DNA from: an uncultured Chryseobacterium sp.
Lineage (GTDB): Bacteria; Bacteroidota; Bacteroidia; Flavobacteriales; Weeksellaceae
DNA length: 64,000 nucleotides
Reading direction: 5' to 3'
NCBI GenBank assembly: GCA_913777465.1
Contig: CAJYRQ010000035.1
Span: 31,098-95,097 of the forward strand
Shown here: positions 6,965-15,769 of the stretch, piece after piece
Layout: each line of letters starts with the position of its first letter
How positions within the stretch are numbered: position 1 is the first letter of the stretch
Made by a program: the position numbers and the translations under genes
The notes under the pieces: model-generated
Told to the model about the DNA's origin: nothing
The model's database searches: none
The model's input: only the letters and a program-made list of their open reading frames with translations

Positions 6965-9148
6965 ATGAAACAGCAGCTGGTAACTTTAGGATTATTATTT
7001 TCAGCCATATCCTTAAGTGCACAAATGAAAAATACCGAAGCGGATACCGTACGGATTCAAACGATCGAAGACGTCAACCTTCACAAAACGGGTAATCCGA
7101 ATAAAGCAAGGCCCATGTCTACCAAATCTAATCTGACGGTAATGGAAACGCCGCAGCCCATTGCCATCGTAACGCATGAAATTATCGAGCAGCAACAGGC
7201 AAAGCAGCTGAGCGACGTAATTAAAAATGTAAACGGGATTTATTTAACATCAGCAAGAGGCGGATCTCAGGACAGCTTTGGAGGACGTGGTTTTACTTTT
7301 GGAAACGATAACATCTTTAAAAACGGAGCACGAGTAAATAGTGGTGTTTTTCCAGAGGTTACGGGACTTGAGAGAGTTGAGGTTTTAAAAGGTTCCAATG
7401 CTATGTTGTACGGAAATGTTGGTCCGGGAGGCATCGTTAACCTCATCACAAAAAAGCCGAGATTTGAATTTGGAGGAATGGCAGGTTTCAGTGCCGGAAG
7501 CTGGAATTCATACAAGCCAACGATAGATATTTATGGTCCATTATCAAAAAATGTTGCCTTTAGAGTAAATGGTGCTTACGAATATGCTGAAAGTTTCAGA
7601 GATCTAGTGGAGTCCAAAAAAAATTATTTTAATCCATCTTTTGCTTTTAATATCAGTGATGATACTCAAATCATTGTCGAAGGAGATTATCTGTACCAGA
7701 CATTCACACCTGATTTCGGAATTGGAAGCGTTACAGACAATGCAACCGGTGTGTCAAGATTAGCAACCGAAATCAGTAGAAATCAATTTCTCGGTACAAA
7801 CTGGCAATACCAGACTAATCAACAGGCTACAACAGATGTAATACTAAACCATCAGTTCAGTAAACAGTGGTCTTTAAATGCAGTAGCATCTTATCAGAAT
7901 TATACCAAAGATTATTTTTCCACAGAACGTGTACAGTGGGCTTTTGATTCATCAAAAAATAATTTTAATCCTAGCTGGAGCAGGACATTAGGTAGAAACT
8001 ATAACGAACAAAATTATACTTCTCTACAGATTAATGTAAATGGTGAGTTCAATACCGGAAGTGTCAATCATAAGGTTTTGTTAGGTACTGATGGTGATTA
8101 TGGACAGGCAGACACCTATGCCTATAAAATTGATGCCAATACACCTGTGGTTCTGTATTTAAATAATCCTTCTTCCTGGACGAATGAAGGTCCCATGCCT
8201 GCCACTACTAGAACTTCAAGAAACAGAATTGATATCAAGCGATATGGTTTCTATGCACAAGATTTAATAAGTATTACAAAACAATTCAAAGTTTTGGCAG
8301 GTCTTAGATGGTCCAGCATCCAGAATGAAGATACAAAGGTTAAGAATTTTGCAACGGATCTGGAAACGCCAACCCCAAATAGCGGTAATAAAGAAACGGC
8401 TCTTTCTCCAAAAGTGGGATTAATTTATAATCCTAATGAAAATTTATCAGTTTTTGCAACATACACAAATTCATTTGCACCAAATACTGGATTTGATGAA
8501 GCAGGAAATACATTGAAGGCCTCTACAGTAGATCAATATGAAGTTGGTGTTAAAAAAAATCTATGGAATAATGCACTTGGTATAAACCTGTCAGCATATC
8601 ATATCATTAACAGGGATACTTATACGGCGCCTTATCTGCAAACAGGAGTTGTTGCACTTTATAGAGTATACGCGGGAAGTGTGAAAAGTACGGGTCTGGA
8701 ATTGGATATTACGGGAAATCCAACAAAAAATTTATCGTTAATCGGAGGGATTTCTTATAATAAAACCATATATACTGACACACCAGCCAATGGATTTATC
8801 GAAAACCAGAGATTGGTAAGGACTCCGGCTCTTACCGCCAATGCATCGGTGTTTTATACATTTACAGAATTTGCCAAAGGGTTTAAAATTGGTGCCACAG
8901 CATTTTATACGGGTGATCGAAAAGCCGGATGGAATGATGTAAAAGGTCAGAAACAGGCAACAAGAATGATTGATGTTAATGGCTTTACAACGGTAGATCT
9001 GAGTCTTGGCTATGAATGGAAAAAATTCATGATCCAAGGAAGAGTCGGAAACCTTTTCGACGTGATCAACTACAATGTTCATGAAAATTATTCTGTGAAT
9101 CCGATTACTCCGCGAAACTATTACTTCACACTGACGTACAGGCTGTAA
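6965..9148 (+). CDS. TonB-dependent siderophore receptor
   Basis: 727-aa outer-membrane receptor. The signal peptide is residues 1-19 (ending LSLSAQ). The plug domain runs to about residue 175 with hallmarks METPQPIAIVTHEIIEQQQ, NVNGIYL, GRGF, LERVEVLKGSNAMLYG and PGGIVNLITKKP, as in the FpvA/FhuA-type siderophore receptor family. The 22-strand barrel ends in an aromatic C-terminus (YYFTLTYRL). No carboxypeptidase-like N-terminal extension or SusC features are present, so ferric siderophore import is more likely than glycan import. It is followed 87 bp later by a PepSY-type membrane protein, a common partner. The middle of the gene (about 7270-8990) is visibly more AT-rich than its two ends. 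Confidence 0.9.
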   Translation: MKQQLVTLGLLFSAISLSAQMKNTEADTVRIQTIEDVNLHKTGNPNKARPMSTKSNLTVMETPQPIAIVTHEIIEQQQAKQLSDVIKNVNGIYLTSARGGSQDSFGGRGFTFGNDNIFKNGARVNSGVFPEVTGLERVEVLKGSNAMLYGNVGPGGIVNLITKKPRFEFGGMAGFSAGSWNSYKPTIDIYGPLSKNVAFRVNGAYEYAESFRDLVESKKNYFNPSFAFNISDDTQIIVEGDYLYQTFTPDFGIGSVTDNATGVSRLATEISRNQFLGTNWQYQTNQQATTDVILNHQFSKQWSLNAVASYQNYTKDYFSTERVQWAFDSSKNNFNPSWSRTLGRNYNEQNYTSLQINVNGEFNTGSVNHKVLLGTDGDYGQADTYAYKIDANTPVVLYLNNPSSWTNEGPMPATTRTSRNRIDIKRYGFYAQDLISITKQFKVLAGLRWSSIQNEDTKVKNFATDLETPTPNSGNKETALSPKVGLIYNPNENLSVFATYTNSFAPNTGFDEAGNTLKASTVDQYEVGVKKNLWNNALGINLSAYHIINRDTYTAPYLQTGVVALYRVYAGSVKSTGLELDITGNPTKNLSLIGGISYNKTIYTDTPANGFIENQRLVRTPALTANASVFYTFTEFAKGFKIGATAFYTGDRKAGWNDVKGQKQATRMIDVNGFTTVDLSLGYEWKKFMIQGRVGNLFDVINYNVHENYSVNPITPRNYYFTLTYRL

Positions 9149-9235
9149 AAATAAATAAGAATAATTTCTTCAATTAAAGTGGGAATTGCATTTTTGCAGT
9201 TTCCACTTTTGAACTTTAAAAACAAACAATTAGAT

Positions 9236-9751
9236 ATGGATAAGATCAAAGATACAAGAAGTTTTATGAGGGTTACCCATCGTTACCTGGGATATTTTCT
9301 GGCCGGGATTATGGCGGTATATGCAGTAAGCGGGGTTTTGCTGGTATACCGGGATACGGATTTCCTGAAAAAAGAAAAGAAGTACGATAAGGTAATTGAA
9401 AAAAACCTGGATGAAAAAGCGCTTGGAAAAGAATTAAAAATCAAGAATCTGGAAGTAGAGAAAACGGAAGGCAGTGTTTTAAAATTCAGGCAGGGAACTT
9501 ATGATCAAGCAACCGGACAGGCAAAATACTCAAAAAAAGAGTTGCCTTTCGTGCTGGATAAGATGACCAAGCTCCACAAATCGCAGTCGAAGGAAACACT
9601 TTCGCCACTTAATACATTTTTCGGGATTTCACTATTCTTTTTTGTGATTTCCAGTTTCTGGATGTTCAATCCCAAAACAAAAGCGTTTAAGCGCGGAATG
9701 ATTTTTACGGCTGCCGGGCTCGTGGTTGCCGTGATCCTCTTGCTCGTGTAA
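9236..9751 (+). CDS. PepSY-associated transmembrane protein, probable iron-uptake partner
   Basis: Predicted 171-aa inner-membrane protein starting MDKIKDTRSFMRVTHRYLGY. The first membrane helix is about residues 20-41 (LGYFLAGIMAVYAVSGVLLVY). A charged, Lys-rich extracytoplasmic domain of about 75 residues follows, with two more helices at the C-terminus (FFGISLFFFVISSFWMF and MIFTAAGLVVAVILLLV). The HRYLGY start of helix 1 is typical of PepSY-TM proteins that reduce ferric siderophores or accompany TonB receptors. It lies directly downstream of a siderophore receptor and is likely co-transcribed. I chose the ATG at 9236 because the frame upstream overlaps the intergenic region and lacks a good start. 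Confidence 0.7.
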   Translation: MDKIKDTRSFMRVTHRYLGYFLAGIMAVYAVSGVLLVYRDTDFLKKEKKYDKVIEKNLDEKALGKELKIKNLEVEKTEGSVLKFRQGTYDQATGQAKYSKKELPFVLDKMTKLHKSQSKETLSPLNTFFGISLFFFVISSFWMFNPKTKAFKRGMIFTAAGLVVAVILLLV

Positions 9752-9839
9752 ATGCCCGTCAATAAAAGAAACTTTACTTTTAGAAATAAAGGTTTAAATT
9801 ATTTTTAATTATTTTTAATTCATCACCTAAGGATTAGTC

Positions 9840-9855
9840 TGGCACATTTATTGTT
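9840..9855 (+). promoter_or_regulatory. Sigma-54-like -24/-12 site
   Basis: TGGCACATTTATTGTT closely follows the RpoN consensus TGGCAC-N5-TTGCW: the -24 half is perfect, and the -12 half is TTGT rather than TTGC. It lies 48 bases before the ATG of the barrel gene at 9903, which would give a leader of about 35-40 nt. No TAnnTTTG element is visible in this 151-bp gap. An upstream AT-rich direct repeat (ATTATTTTTA twice, about 9799-9820) may be relevant to bending. One such match could occur by chance. Confidence 0.4.
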
Positions 9856-9902
9856 TTTCTGAAAGCACAAATGATAAGCATTAAACATTAAAATAATAAA
9901 TT

Positions 9903-10493
9903 ATGAAAAAGCTAATTTTATCAGGAATACTAGCAGTAGCAGGTTTGGCTACAACTGCAAATGCACAGATCCAAAGAGGAAACTGGATGGTAGGAAGCAG
10001 TATTTTATCAAGTAATTTCGGATTAAATACAGGTGGTGGATACAACATCGCATTACAGCCAAAAGCAGCCTACTTTATTGAAGACAACGTAGCTGTCGGT
10101 GGATATGTAAATCTTGGATTCAGCAAAGTAACAAACGGAAGTCCTACAAGATTTGATTATGCTGTAGGAGGTTTAGGACGTTACTATTTGTCTCCTGGAG
10201 AAAAAGGAGTTGACAACTTATTAAATCATGGACGTTGGTTCTTCGAAGGAAATTTAGGGGTTGGAGGAGCTTCTGTTGAAAACGGAATTTCTACCAGCGG
10301 TCTTGATTTCGGTGTAGGTCCTGGATATTCTTATTTCATTACACCTAATATCGGGGTAGAAGGATTAGTAAAATACCAAGGGCAGGCAGGATTCGGAAGC
10401 GAAGGTCTTAACTCGAATATCACTTTCAATGTTGGTTTCAGCATCTTCATTCCGACTTCAAAAGGGAGAGACGTTATCAACGATGTAAAATAA
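9903..10493 (+). CDS. Small outer-membrane beta-barrel protein
   Basis: 196-aa protein with a Sec signal peptide (MKKLILSGILAVAGLATTANAQ, cleavage after residue 21). The rest is Gly/aromatic-rich with alternating strands: QPKAAYFIEDNVAVGGYVNLGFSK, RYYLSP, RWFFEGNLGVGGASV, FGVGPGYSYFITPNIGVEGLVKYQG and ITFNVGFSIFIP. This pattern fits an 8-stranded OmpW/OmpA-like barrel of the type often annotated only as outer membrane beta-barrel in Flavobacteriia. Codon use is uniform and A-ending, as in highly expressed genes. It is a single-gene unit with a sigma-54-like promoter and a strong hairpin terminator. No specific function can be assigned. Confidence 0.75.
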   Translation: MKKLILSGILAVAGLATTANAQIQRGNWMVGSSILSSNFGLNTGGGYNIALQPKAAYFIEDNVAVGGYVNLGFSKVTNGSPTRFDYAVGGLGRYYLSPGEKGVDNLLNHGRWFFEGNLGVGGASVENGISTSGLDFGVGPGYSYFITPNIGVEGLVKYQGQAGFGSEGLNSNITFNVGFSIFIPTSKGRDVINDVK

Positions 10494-10533
10494 GAGAAGC
10501 AATCACTTCACACTCACTATATACTTAACAATG

Positions 10534-10567
10534 AAATCGTCCCGGGAAGAAATTTCCGGGACGATTT
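10534..10567 (+). terminator. Rho-independent terminator after the barrel gene
   Basis: A perfect 12-bp stem (AAATCGTCCCGG at 10534-10545 with CCGGGACGATTT at 10556-10567) encloses a 10-nt loop and runs into TTTT. It separates the barrel gene from the convergent peroxiredoxin gene. Confidence 0.85.
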
Positions 10568-10606
10568 TCGTACAAATTAAAACTAAACTATAAAAAATCA
10601 AATAAA

Positions 10607-11242
10607 TCATGTATTGGGTTGGGGCGTATATCTCAGATACGGCTTTATTTCGGTTACTCCTTTAGGGAAGATTCTTCTTGCTTCTTCCGTAGAAACTGAA
10701 GGGGGAACAATTACGTCATCACCGTCCTGCCAGTTCACCGGCGTCGCAATTTTATGGGAGTCTACCAACTGCAGGGAATCCAAGACCCTTAGTATTTCAT
10801 TAAAGTTCCTTCCTGTTGAAGCGGGATAGGTAATAATTAATCTTACTTTCTTTTCAGGATCGATAATTAGCAGGGAACGAACGGTTGCCGTTGCCGAAGC
10901 ATTCGGATGGATAAAATCATACAGCTCAGAAATTTTTCTGTCTTTGTCTGCAATAATCGGGAACTGTACATCCGTCTCCTGGGTTTCGTTTATATCTTTG
11001 ATCCAGTTTTGATGATCCTCTACTCCATCCACGCTCAAGGCAATAACTTTTGTTCCTCTCTTATCGAATTCCTCTTTCAGCCTGGAAGTATAGCCCAGCT
11101 CGGTGGTGCAGACCGGCGTGTAATCTGCAGGATGTGAAAATAAAATTCCCCAGGAATCTCCCAGATAATCGTAAAAATTAAGATCTCCGGCAGAACTTTC
11201 TGCCTGAAAATCGGGTGCGGTGTCTCCTAGTTTGATTGACAT
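10607..11242 (-). CDS. 1-Cys peroxiredoxin (Prx6 type)
   Basis: 211-aa cytoplasmic thiol peroxidase. The peroxidatic cysteine is Cys45 in the motif HPADYTPVCTTE, matching the Prx6 PVCTTE form. The conserved Arg lies in TATVRSLLIIDPEKKVR. The C-terminal extension (PVNWQDGDDVIVPPSVSTEEA...) is typical of the Prx6 dimerisation arm. No second cysteine exists anywhere else in the chain, so it must use an external thiol for recycling. Length agrees with the family (about 210-225 aa). It reduces H2O2 and organic hydroperoxides. It stands alone between a terminator and the divergent mscS gene. Confidence 0.92.
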   Translation of the reverse strand: MSIKLGDTAPDFQAESSAGDLNFYDYLGDSWGILFSHPADYTPVCTTELGYTSRLKEEFDKRGTKVIALSVDGVEDHQNWIKDINETQETDVQFPIIADKDRKISELYDFIHPNASATATVRSLLIIDPEKKVRLIITYPASTGRNFNEILRVLDSLQLVDSHKIATPVNWQDGDDVIVPPSVSTEEARRIFPKGVTEIKPYLRYTPQPNT

Positions 11243-11340
11243 AATATTTTGTTCTTATTAGTCTACAAATTTAGTAGAGTTTTTGAAACTGGCAAAATTT
11301 TTGTTGAAAAATTATATCTTTAATTAAATATTTTTTTGAA

Positions 11341-12228
11341 ATGGAGAAAGGCACTCTTGGGTATATTGATGTAGTGTACCGGGTTTTGGAAAACTGGTAC
11401 TTGAAATTTGCGGAACTTACGCCCAAACTTGTGGTCGGAATTCTGGTATTTTCTTTATTTCTAATCACCAGTAAATACCTGAGTAAAGCTGCTGTAAAGC
11501 TTTTCCATAAATTTTTTCCCAAAAGCAAGAGAGAAAGTTCCCTGGTCACCACCATCAGCGTCTTCCGGTTTCTGATTATGATCATGGGAACGTTTATTGC
11601 GCTGGAGATTATGGGATTCAGCGGGTTTCTCTGGAAGTTTATCGGAAGTCTGGGGGTAGCCGGGGTTATTGCCGGGGTTGCCCTGAAGGACCTCGTGTCC
11701 AGTATATTTTCCGGAATGCTGATCGGAATAGACAAAGCATTTAAAATCGGGGATTACATCAGTATCGGTAATAATTCAGGAACTGTGATGGAAATCGGTT
11801 TCCTGACTACGAAAATCATCAGTGATGACGGGAAGAAAGTTTACATCCCGAATCAGGTCATTTTTAATGCGCCTTTTTCCAACATCAGTGCATCGCCGCA
11901 AAGGAGAATCATTCTCAATTTTGAAATTCCGGCAGATCAGGATATCAACAAAGCCCGTGTCATCGCGTCCGAAATTCTTCAGGAACTTAATGATATTGAC
12001 CGCCCGGAAGCATCCGAAGTTATTTTTACCGATCTTAAGCAAGGTATTTTTACATTACAGGTTAAATTCTGGATGGCGGTCGGGGCAAATATGGGTATTC
12101 TCAAAAGTAAAGCATTCCTTAAGATCAAGGAAAAGCTGGACCAAAACGGTATCCAGCTGGTAACTCCTACCAGCATCAGCATTACCGCCGGAGATCCGAA
12201 CAGCCTTACCGGAAATTCCGATAAATAA
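11341..12228 (+). CDS. MscS-family mechanosensitive channel
   Basis: 295-aa inner-membrane channel. Two N-terminal membrane helices (about residues 27-50 and 73-95) precede the pore-lining TM3 region GSLGVAGVIAGVALKDLVSSIFSGMLIGIDKAF, with the Gly/Ala packing and the LKDLVSSIFSG turn characteristic of MscS. The cytoplasmic beta domain follows (FKIGDYISIGNNSGTVMEIGFLTTKIISDDGKKVYIPNQVI), where the IPN motif is diagnostic. The length is close to E. coli MscS (286 aa). Its role is release of solutes during hypo-osmotic shock. It is transcribed alone and is convergent with the metalloprotease gene. Confidence 0.92.
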   Translation: MEKGTLGYIDVVYRVLENWYLKFAELTPKLVVGILVFSLFLITSKYLSKAAVKLFHKFFPKSKRESSLVTTISVFRFLIMIMGTFIALEIMGFSGFLWKFIGSLGVAGVIAGVALKDLVSSIFSGMLIGIDKAFKIGDYISIGNNSGTVMEIGFLTTKIISDDGKKVYIPNQVIFNAPFSNISASPQRRIILNFEIPADQDINKARVIASEILQELNDIDRPEASEVIFTDLKQGIFTLQVKFWMAVGANMGILKSKAFLKIKEKLDQNGIQLVTPTSISITAGDPNSLTGNSDK

Positions 12229-12360
12229 AAAAAAGTTAAAAGAATGGAAAGGAAGTTGGATACCGGAAGTTTGCTTGGCTGGGTCTTTAACATCAATTGT
12301 CAGTATCTTTTTTATAAAGGCAGACTCTATTGAAAATTCGTCATTAAATTAATAATTCAT

Positions 12361-12390
12361 AAAAAAGCAGCCGAAGTCGGCTGCCTTTGT
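12361..12390. terminator. Bidirectional terminator between mscS-like gene and protease gene
   Basis: A 7-bp GC stem, GCAGCCG (12367-12373) with CGGCTGC (12378-12384), has a 4-nt loop. It is flanked by AAAAAA on one side and a T-rich tract on the other, so it can work on both strands. Confidence 0.75.
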
Positions 12391-12408
12391 TTTTATTTAG
12401 ACTGAAAT

Positions 12409-14610
12409 TTATTTCTTAACGATTAATTTTTCAGTAATTTTCTCTCCGTTTTCCAGAATAATCGTAATCAGGTAATTTCCACTAACCAGATCATTTACGC
12501 TTACTTTAGTCTCCCCTTTAAAGCTTCCTCCTTTTACAAGCCTGCCGGAAGTATCAAACAATTGGTAATCTGCTTTCTGTGAAGCATTTTTCAACAGAAT
12601 CGTAACGACATCGTGGGACGGATTCGGATATAAGGAAAAACTTTTTACCGAATTTTCCGAAGTTGATAATGCATTCTGGGTAATGGAAAAGGCCGATGTA
12701 TTTAAGGCGTAGTAGATATTATTCACCGCTTTTACCATAATCCTTGCCGAAGCAACGTTTTCATTAGGCAGTGTCACATTGGCCGATCCGTTATTGGGAA
12801 CACTGGCCGCCAATACCGTATTGAAAGTCTGGCCGCCGTCCTTGGATAAAATAATGCTTACGTTCTGTGTATTGATGGATCCCGTATTCGTTCCTGCCAC
12901 GTTCCAGGTTACCGGAATGCTGGTGTTTCCGGCGTAACTGGTCCCGGATGTTGCCTGTGAAGTTACGGTGAATGGCCCGTCGCCGGTTACCGTCACTACC
13001 ATTACATCTCTTGCCGCCTGATTTCCACCGGCTTTATTGTCATTAACAAGCAATGAAAAATTAAGGGTTCTGGCCACACTTGGTGTTACTTCCCATTTCG
13101 GAATCAGGTTATTTGCTACAACAGAGCTCAGCACAGGGAAATATCTTGAAGGCGAGGTTACCGGAATCCTTGATCGGTAAACCGGACCTACCGTAGCGGT
13201 AGCAGTTGGGGGTTGTGTATTGTTGTTATTGTCATACTGCTCCCAAAGATAAGTTAAAGGGTCTCCGTTAGGATCAGTTCCTGTTCCGGTCAGTACAAAG
13301 GCAGTTCCTCTCGGAATAATGTAATCCGGTCCTGCATCTGCGGTCGGCACTCCATTGCTGATAGGTGTTTTTACAGCACAATCTGTTGACTGTAATACAT
13401 TGTACATTTCAATTACACTTGCTGCATGAAAATAGGCATCGCTATTATTCTGCACGTTATTATTGGGACCGCAGATTCCTGCATAGGCCATAATGGTGCT
13501 TCCGCTTCCCGGTTCGTAAGCCGTGCTGCTGTTAGCATTTCCGGCACATGAGCTTGTATTGGCCCTGAAAGTATGATTCGCACCAAACTGGTGACCGATT
13601 TCATGCGCTACATAATCGATATCGAAAGGGTCTCCTATCGGAGCGCCGGACCCCGTTACTCCCAAAGCCTTATAATCCGGCTCGCAGATAACGCCCAAAC
13701 CGGCAAGACCACCGCTGTTGGTCCCGAACACGTGTCCTATATCATAATTGCCGGAGCCTATTACTGCATCGGTATTCAGTTGATTCTGATCAATCATTGC
13801 AGACGGGTCACCATTAGTAAACGGATCGGTAGCGGCATTAACATAGATCAGCTGGCTGTTGTTCGCCACCATCACCATGGTTGACGAAATGGTTTTTTCA
13901 TAAATCCCGTTTACCCTGTTCATGGTGGTGACCATAGCTGTCATCGCCTGGGAAATCGTTCCGCCATGGAAAGCGGTATATTCTCCGGTAGCCGAGAGGG
14001 CCAGCCTGTACGTCCTGAACTGCCCGTCCGAAACCAATGGCGCTTTGTTTGCAGAACCGCTGTTTTTCAGTTGATCTAGCGCACTCTCGACATGGCATTC
14101 AAAAAGCCGGTCATTTTTCGGCAGATCTTTTCTTTTGTAAATGATAAACGACGAAAGATCTTTGGTATAAGCATCCAGATAGCTCACTTCCCAATTATCG
14201 AAATACATGACGCTGATTCCGGTAGAAGGCGTAACACTGAAACGGATGGTATTTTCAGGATGGTCTTTCTGCCATCCGGTGTAAGCACGCATGTCCGGAA
14301 ATTCCGCCTGAAGCTTAGGCTCCATTACCGATGCTTCCTGCACGATGTAATCCCTGATATTTCCGTCGGCGTCGGGAAACTTAATGACCAGGCTTTCATC
14401 TGCAGAAAATCGCTGGGGTGCCTTTTTCAGATCGTCTTTTATTTTTTTAAGATCAAGGCGGTAAAGGGAAAAAACAGCCGGATTTGTCCATCGCGGACTC
14501 AGGTTTTCCCTGTTCACTTTGCTGTCCTGTATTTTAGACCAGTAGTTCTGCTGGCCAAAACCCTGCATAGCCATCAGCAGGCCCGAGAGAATAAATGTTT
14601 TTGCTTTCAT
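12409..14610 (-). CDS. Secreted reprolysin-type zinc metalloprotease with T9SS sorting domain
   Basis: 733-aa exoprotein. An N-terminal signal peptide (MKAKTFILSGLLMAMQGFGQ) is followed by a propeptide-like region. The M12B-like catalytic domain carries the metzincin motif HEIGHQFGANH at residues 336-346 (His336, Glu337, His340, His346) and a Met-turn in GSTIMAYAGICG. After it come PKD/Ig-like segments (PTADAGPDYIIPRGTAFVLTGTGTDPNGD...) and a C-terminal type A sorting domain of the type IX secretion system (SLYPNPSHDVVTILL ... DLVSGNYLITIILENGEKITEKLIVKK). It should be exported by T9SS to the surface or medium. It lies 19 bp downstream of a lipoprotein gene on the same strand. Confidence 0.92.
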   Translation of the reverse strand: MKAKTFILSGLLMAMQGFGQQNYWSKIQDSKVNRENLSPRWTNPAVFSLYRLDLKKIKDDLKKAPQRFSADESLVIKFPDADGNIRDYIVQEASVMEPKLQAEFPDMRAYTGWQKDHPENTIRFSVTPSTGISVMYFDNWEVSYLDAYTKDLSSFIIYKRKDLPKNDRLFECHVESALDQLKNSGSANKAPLVSDGQFRTYRLALSATGEYTAFHGGTISQAMTAMVTTMNRVNGIYEKTISSTMVMVANNSQLIYVNAATDPFTNGDPSAMIDQNQLNTDAVIGSGNYDIGHVFGTNSGGLAGLGVICEPDYKALGVTGSGAPIGDPFDIDYVAHEIGHQFGANHTFRANTSSCAGNANSSTAYEPGSGSTIMAYAGICGPNNNVQNNSDAYFHAASVIEMYNVLQSTDCAVKTPISNGVPTADAGPDYIIPRGTAFVLTGTGTDPNGDPLTYLWEQYDNNNNTQPPTATATVGPVYRSRIPVTSPSRYFPVLSSVVANNLIPKWEVTPSVARTLNFSLLVNDNKAGGNQAARDVMVVTVTGDGPFTVTSQATSGTSYAGNTSIPVTWNVAGTNTGSINTQNVSIILSKDGGQTFNTVLAASVPNNGSANVTLPNENVASARIMVKAVNNIYYALNTSAFSITQNALSTSENSVKSFSLYPNPSHDVVTILLKNASQKADYQLFDTSGRLVKGGSFKGETKVSVNDLVSGNYLITIILENGEKITEKLIVKK

Positions 14611-14629
14611 GTGAATGATGTATATATTA

Positions 14630-15076
14630 TTAATTAATAGCGATTTTTTTAAAGATGATCCTGCCCGTCAATTTCAGCAGAATATTCGGTGAAAAACGAC
14701 TTTCCGGCCTGAAATCCGGATTTTCGAAGGCTTTTACTTTTATATAGAGTATATCCTTATCCAGTATAATCGATTCCACAGAAACATCATTGGTGTTTTT
14801 TAATACCGGCTTTATAATAAGATAAGTCTCATTCTCCCTTACAAGAGGAATAGGCGAAAATCTTTTCCCCTGTGTATGCTGATGAATAGTCCTGAATACC
14901 TCCTTCATTTTTTCATTGGAATCGATCATAAAAAAATCTTTGGATGTCAGGGAAAAGGGGTGATGGTTTTTGTCTTCAAAAGGAATCTGTTTTCCTTTGG
15001 GCACCGGATTGCTGCCGGCAATCCGAGATTGACAATTCAGGAATAAAAAGAGAAATAAGTATAGATATAACCTCAT
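14630..15076 (-). CDS. Putative lipoprotein of unknown function
   Basis: 148-aa protein with a short hydrophobic leader (MRLYLYLFLFLFLNC), where Cys15 sits in a plausible lipobox (LFLN-C). The mature part contains KDFFMIDSNEKMKEVFRTIHQ and two hydrophobic beta-rich stretches (ETYLIIKPVLKNTNDVSVESIILDKDILYIKVKAF), suggesting a small soluble beta domain facing the periplasm or surface. I recognise no family. Its end is 19 bp before the metalloprotease start, so the two may be co-expressed and the lipoprotein could be an inhibitor, chaperone or unrelated passenger; nothing in the sequence decides this. Confidence 0.55.
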   Translation of the reverse strand: MRLYLYLFLFLFLNCQSRIAGSNPVPKGKQIPFEDKNHHPFSLTSKDFFMIDSNEKMKEVFRTIHQHTQGKRFSPIPLVRENETYLIIKPVLKNTNDVSVESIILDKDILYIKVKAFENPDFRPESRFSPNILLKLTGRIIFKKIAIN

Positions 15077-15134
15077 TCAGTGTGTTTTATTGTAAATATA
15101 ATCATTTTTACAATACTTTTTTACATTAAATTAC

Positions 15135-15626
15135 TTATTCCTTTACAGAGGTCTTTTTCTGAATCATACCATCTTTTTCCGGAATTTTCATACAGGAATC
15201 GTTTTCGTCTATTTTAGCTTCGCCAATGATATAATTTTTATTTTCCGGGATCGAATCTTCTTCCATCATCACAATGCCTGTCGTTGCGAAAGACTTTTCC
15301 TTTTGTTTAGAACATCCCGTTAACAATAAAATAAAGGAGAAAACAGAAAGTACGATACTGTTATTTTGAAGAGAGTCAGGAACGTAATGGAGGTATCGAC
15401 TTTTTAACTTTTCAGATTTATTATTTCCGTTGAGCTGATGGTCATAAAATCGCCCGCAGATCGTTTCCTCTTTTTTTTCGTTGAAGATCTCCTGAATTTC
15501 CTGCGGCTGTTTTTGTGTAAAATCAATTACACATTTTGTACAGACCGCACAGAACCGCCCTTTTTCATTTGGAGACATCAGCTCCCAGTTTTCTGAACAC
15601 GGAGCCGGAATGTTTATCTTTTTCAT
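15135..15626 (-). CDS. Cys-motif membrane protein of unknown function
   Basis: 163-aa protein with an N-terminal cytoplasmic domain of a recurrent Bacteroidota type: PCSENWELMSPNEKGRFC then CTKCVIDF, and later CGRF. The spaced cysteines (PCSENW, GRFCxxCxxC and CGRF) look like a small metal-binding fold. A single membrane helix follows (SIVLSVFSFILLLTGC, about residues 89-105), then a short, acidic, probably periplasmic tail. The same N-terminal module is found in front of TonB-like or carboxypeptidase-regulatory domains in other Bacteroidota; that partner domain is absent here. Function is unknown. It lies upstream of the lipoprotein gene with a 58-bp gap. Confidence 0.6.
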   Translation of the reverse strand: MKKINIPAPCSENWELMSPNEKGRFCAVCTKCVIDFTQKQPQEIQEIFNEKKEETICGRFYDHQLNGNNKSEKLKSRYLHYVPDSLQNNSIVLSVFSFILLLTGCSKQKEKSFATTGIVMMEEDSIPENKNYIIGEAKIDENDSCMKIPEKDGMIQKKTSVKE

Positions 15627-15723
15627 GATGTAAGTTTTTCTAAAATTATGAAAATAAGATGACAGGTCCTCACTTCAGGATCAGGAAATCAGCATTGCAA
15701 GTTATTAACATCAGGAATAAAAA

Positions 15724-15748
15724 AACCGCTTCAAAAAATGAAACGGTT
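15724..15748 (-). terminator. Terminator of sucC
   Basis: On the minus strand, AACCGTTTCA pairs with TGAAGCGGTT (one G-T pair) around a 5-nt T loop and is followed by a run of seven T. It begins about 20 bases beyond the sucC stop. Confidence 0.75.
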
Positions 15749-15769
15749 ATTTATTTGAAAGTTTAAGGC

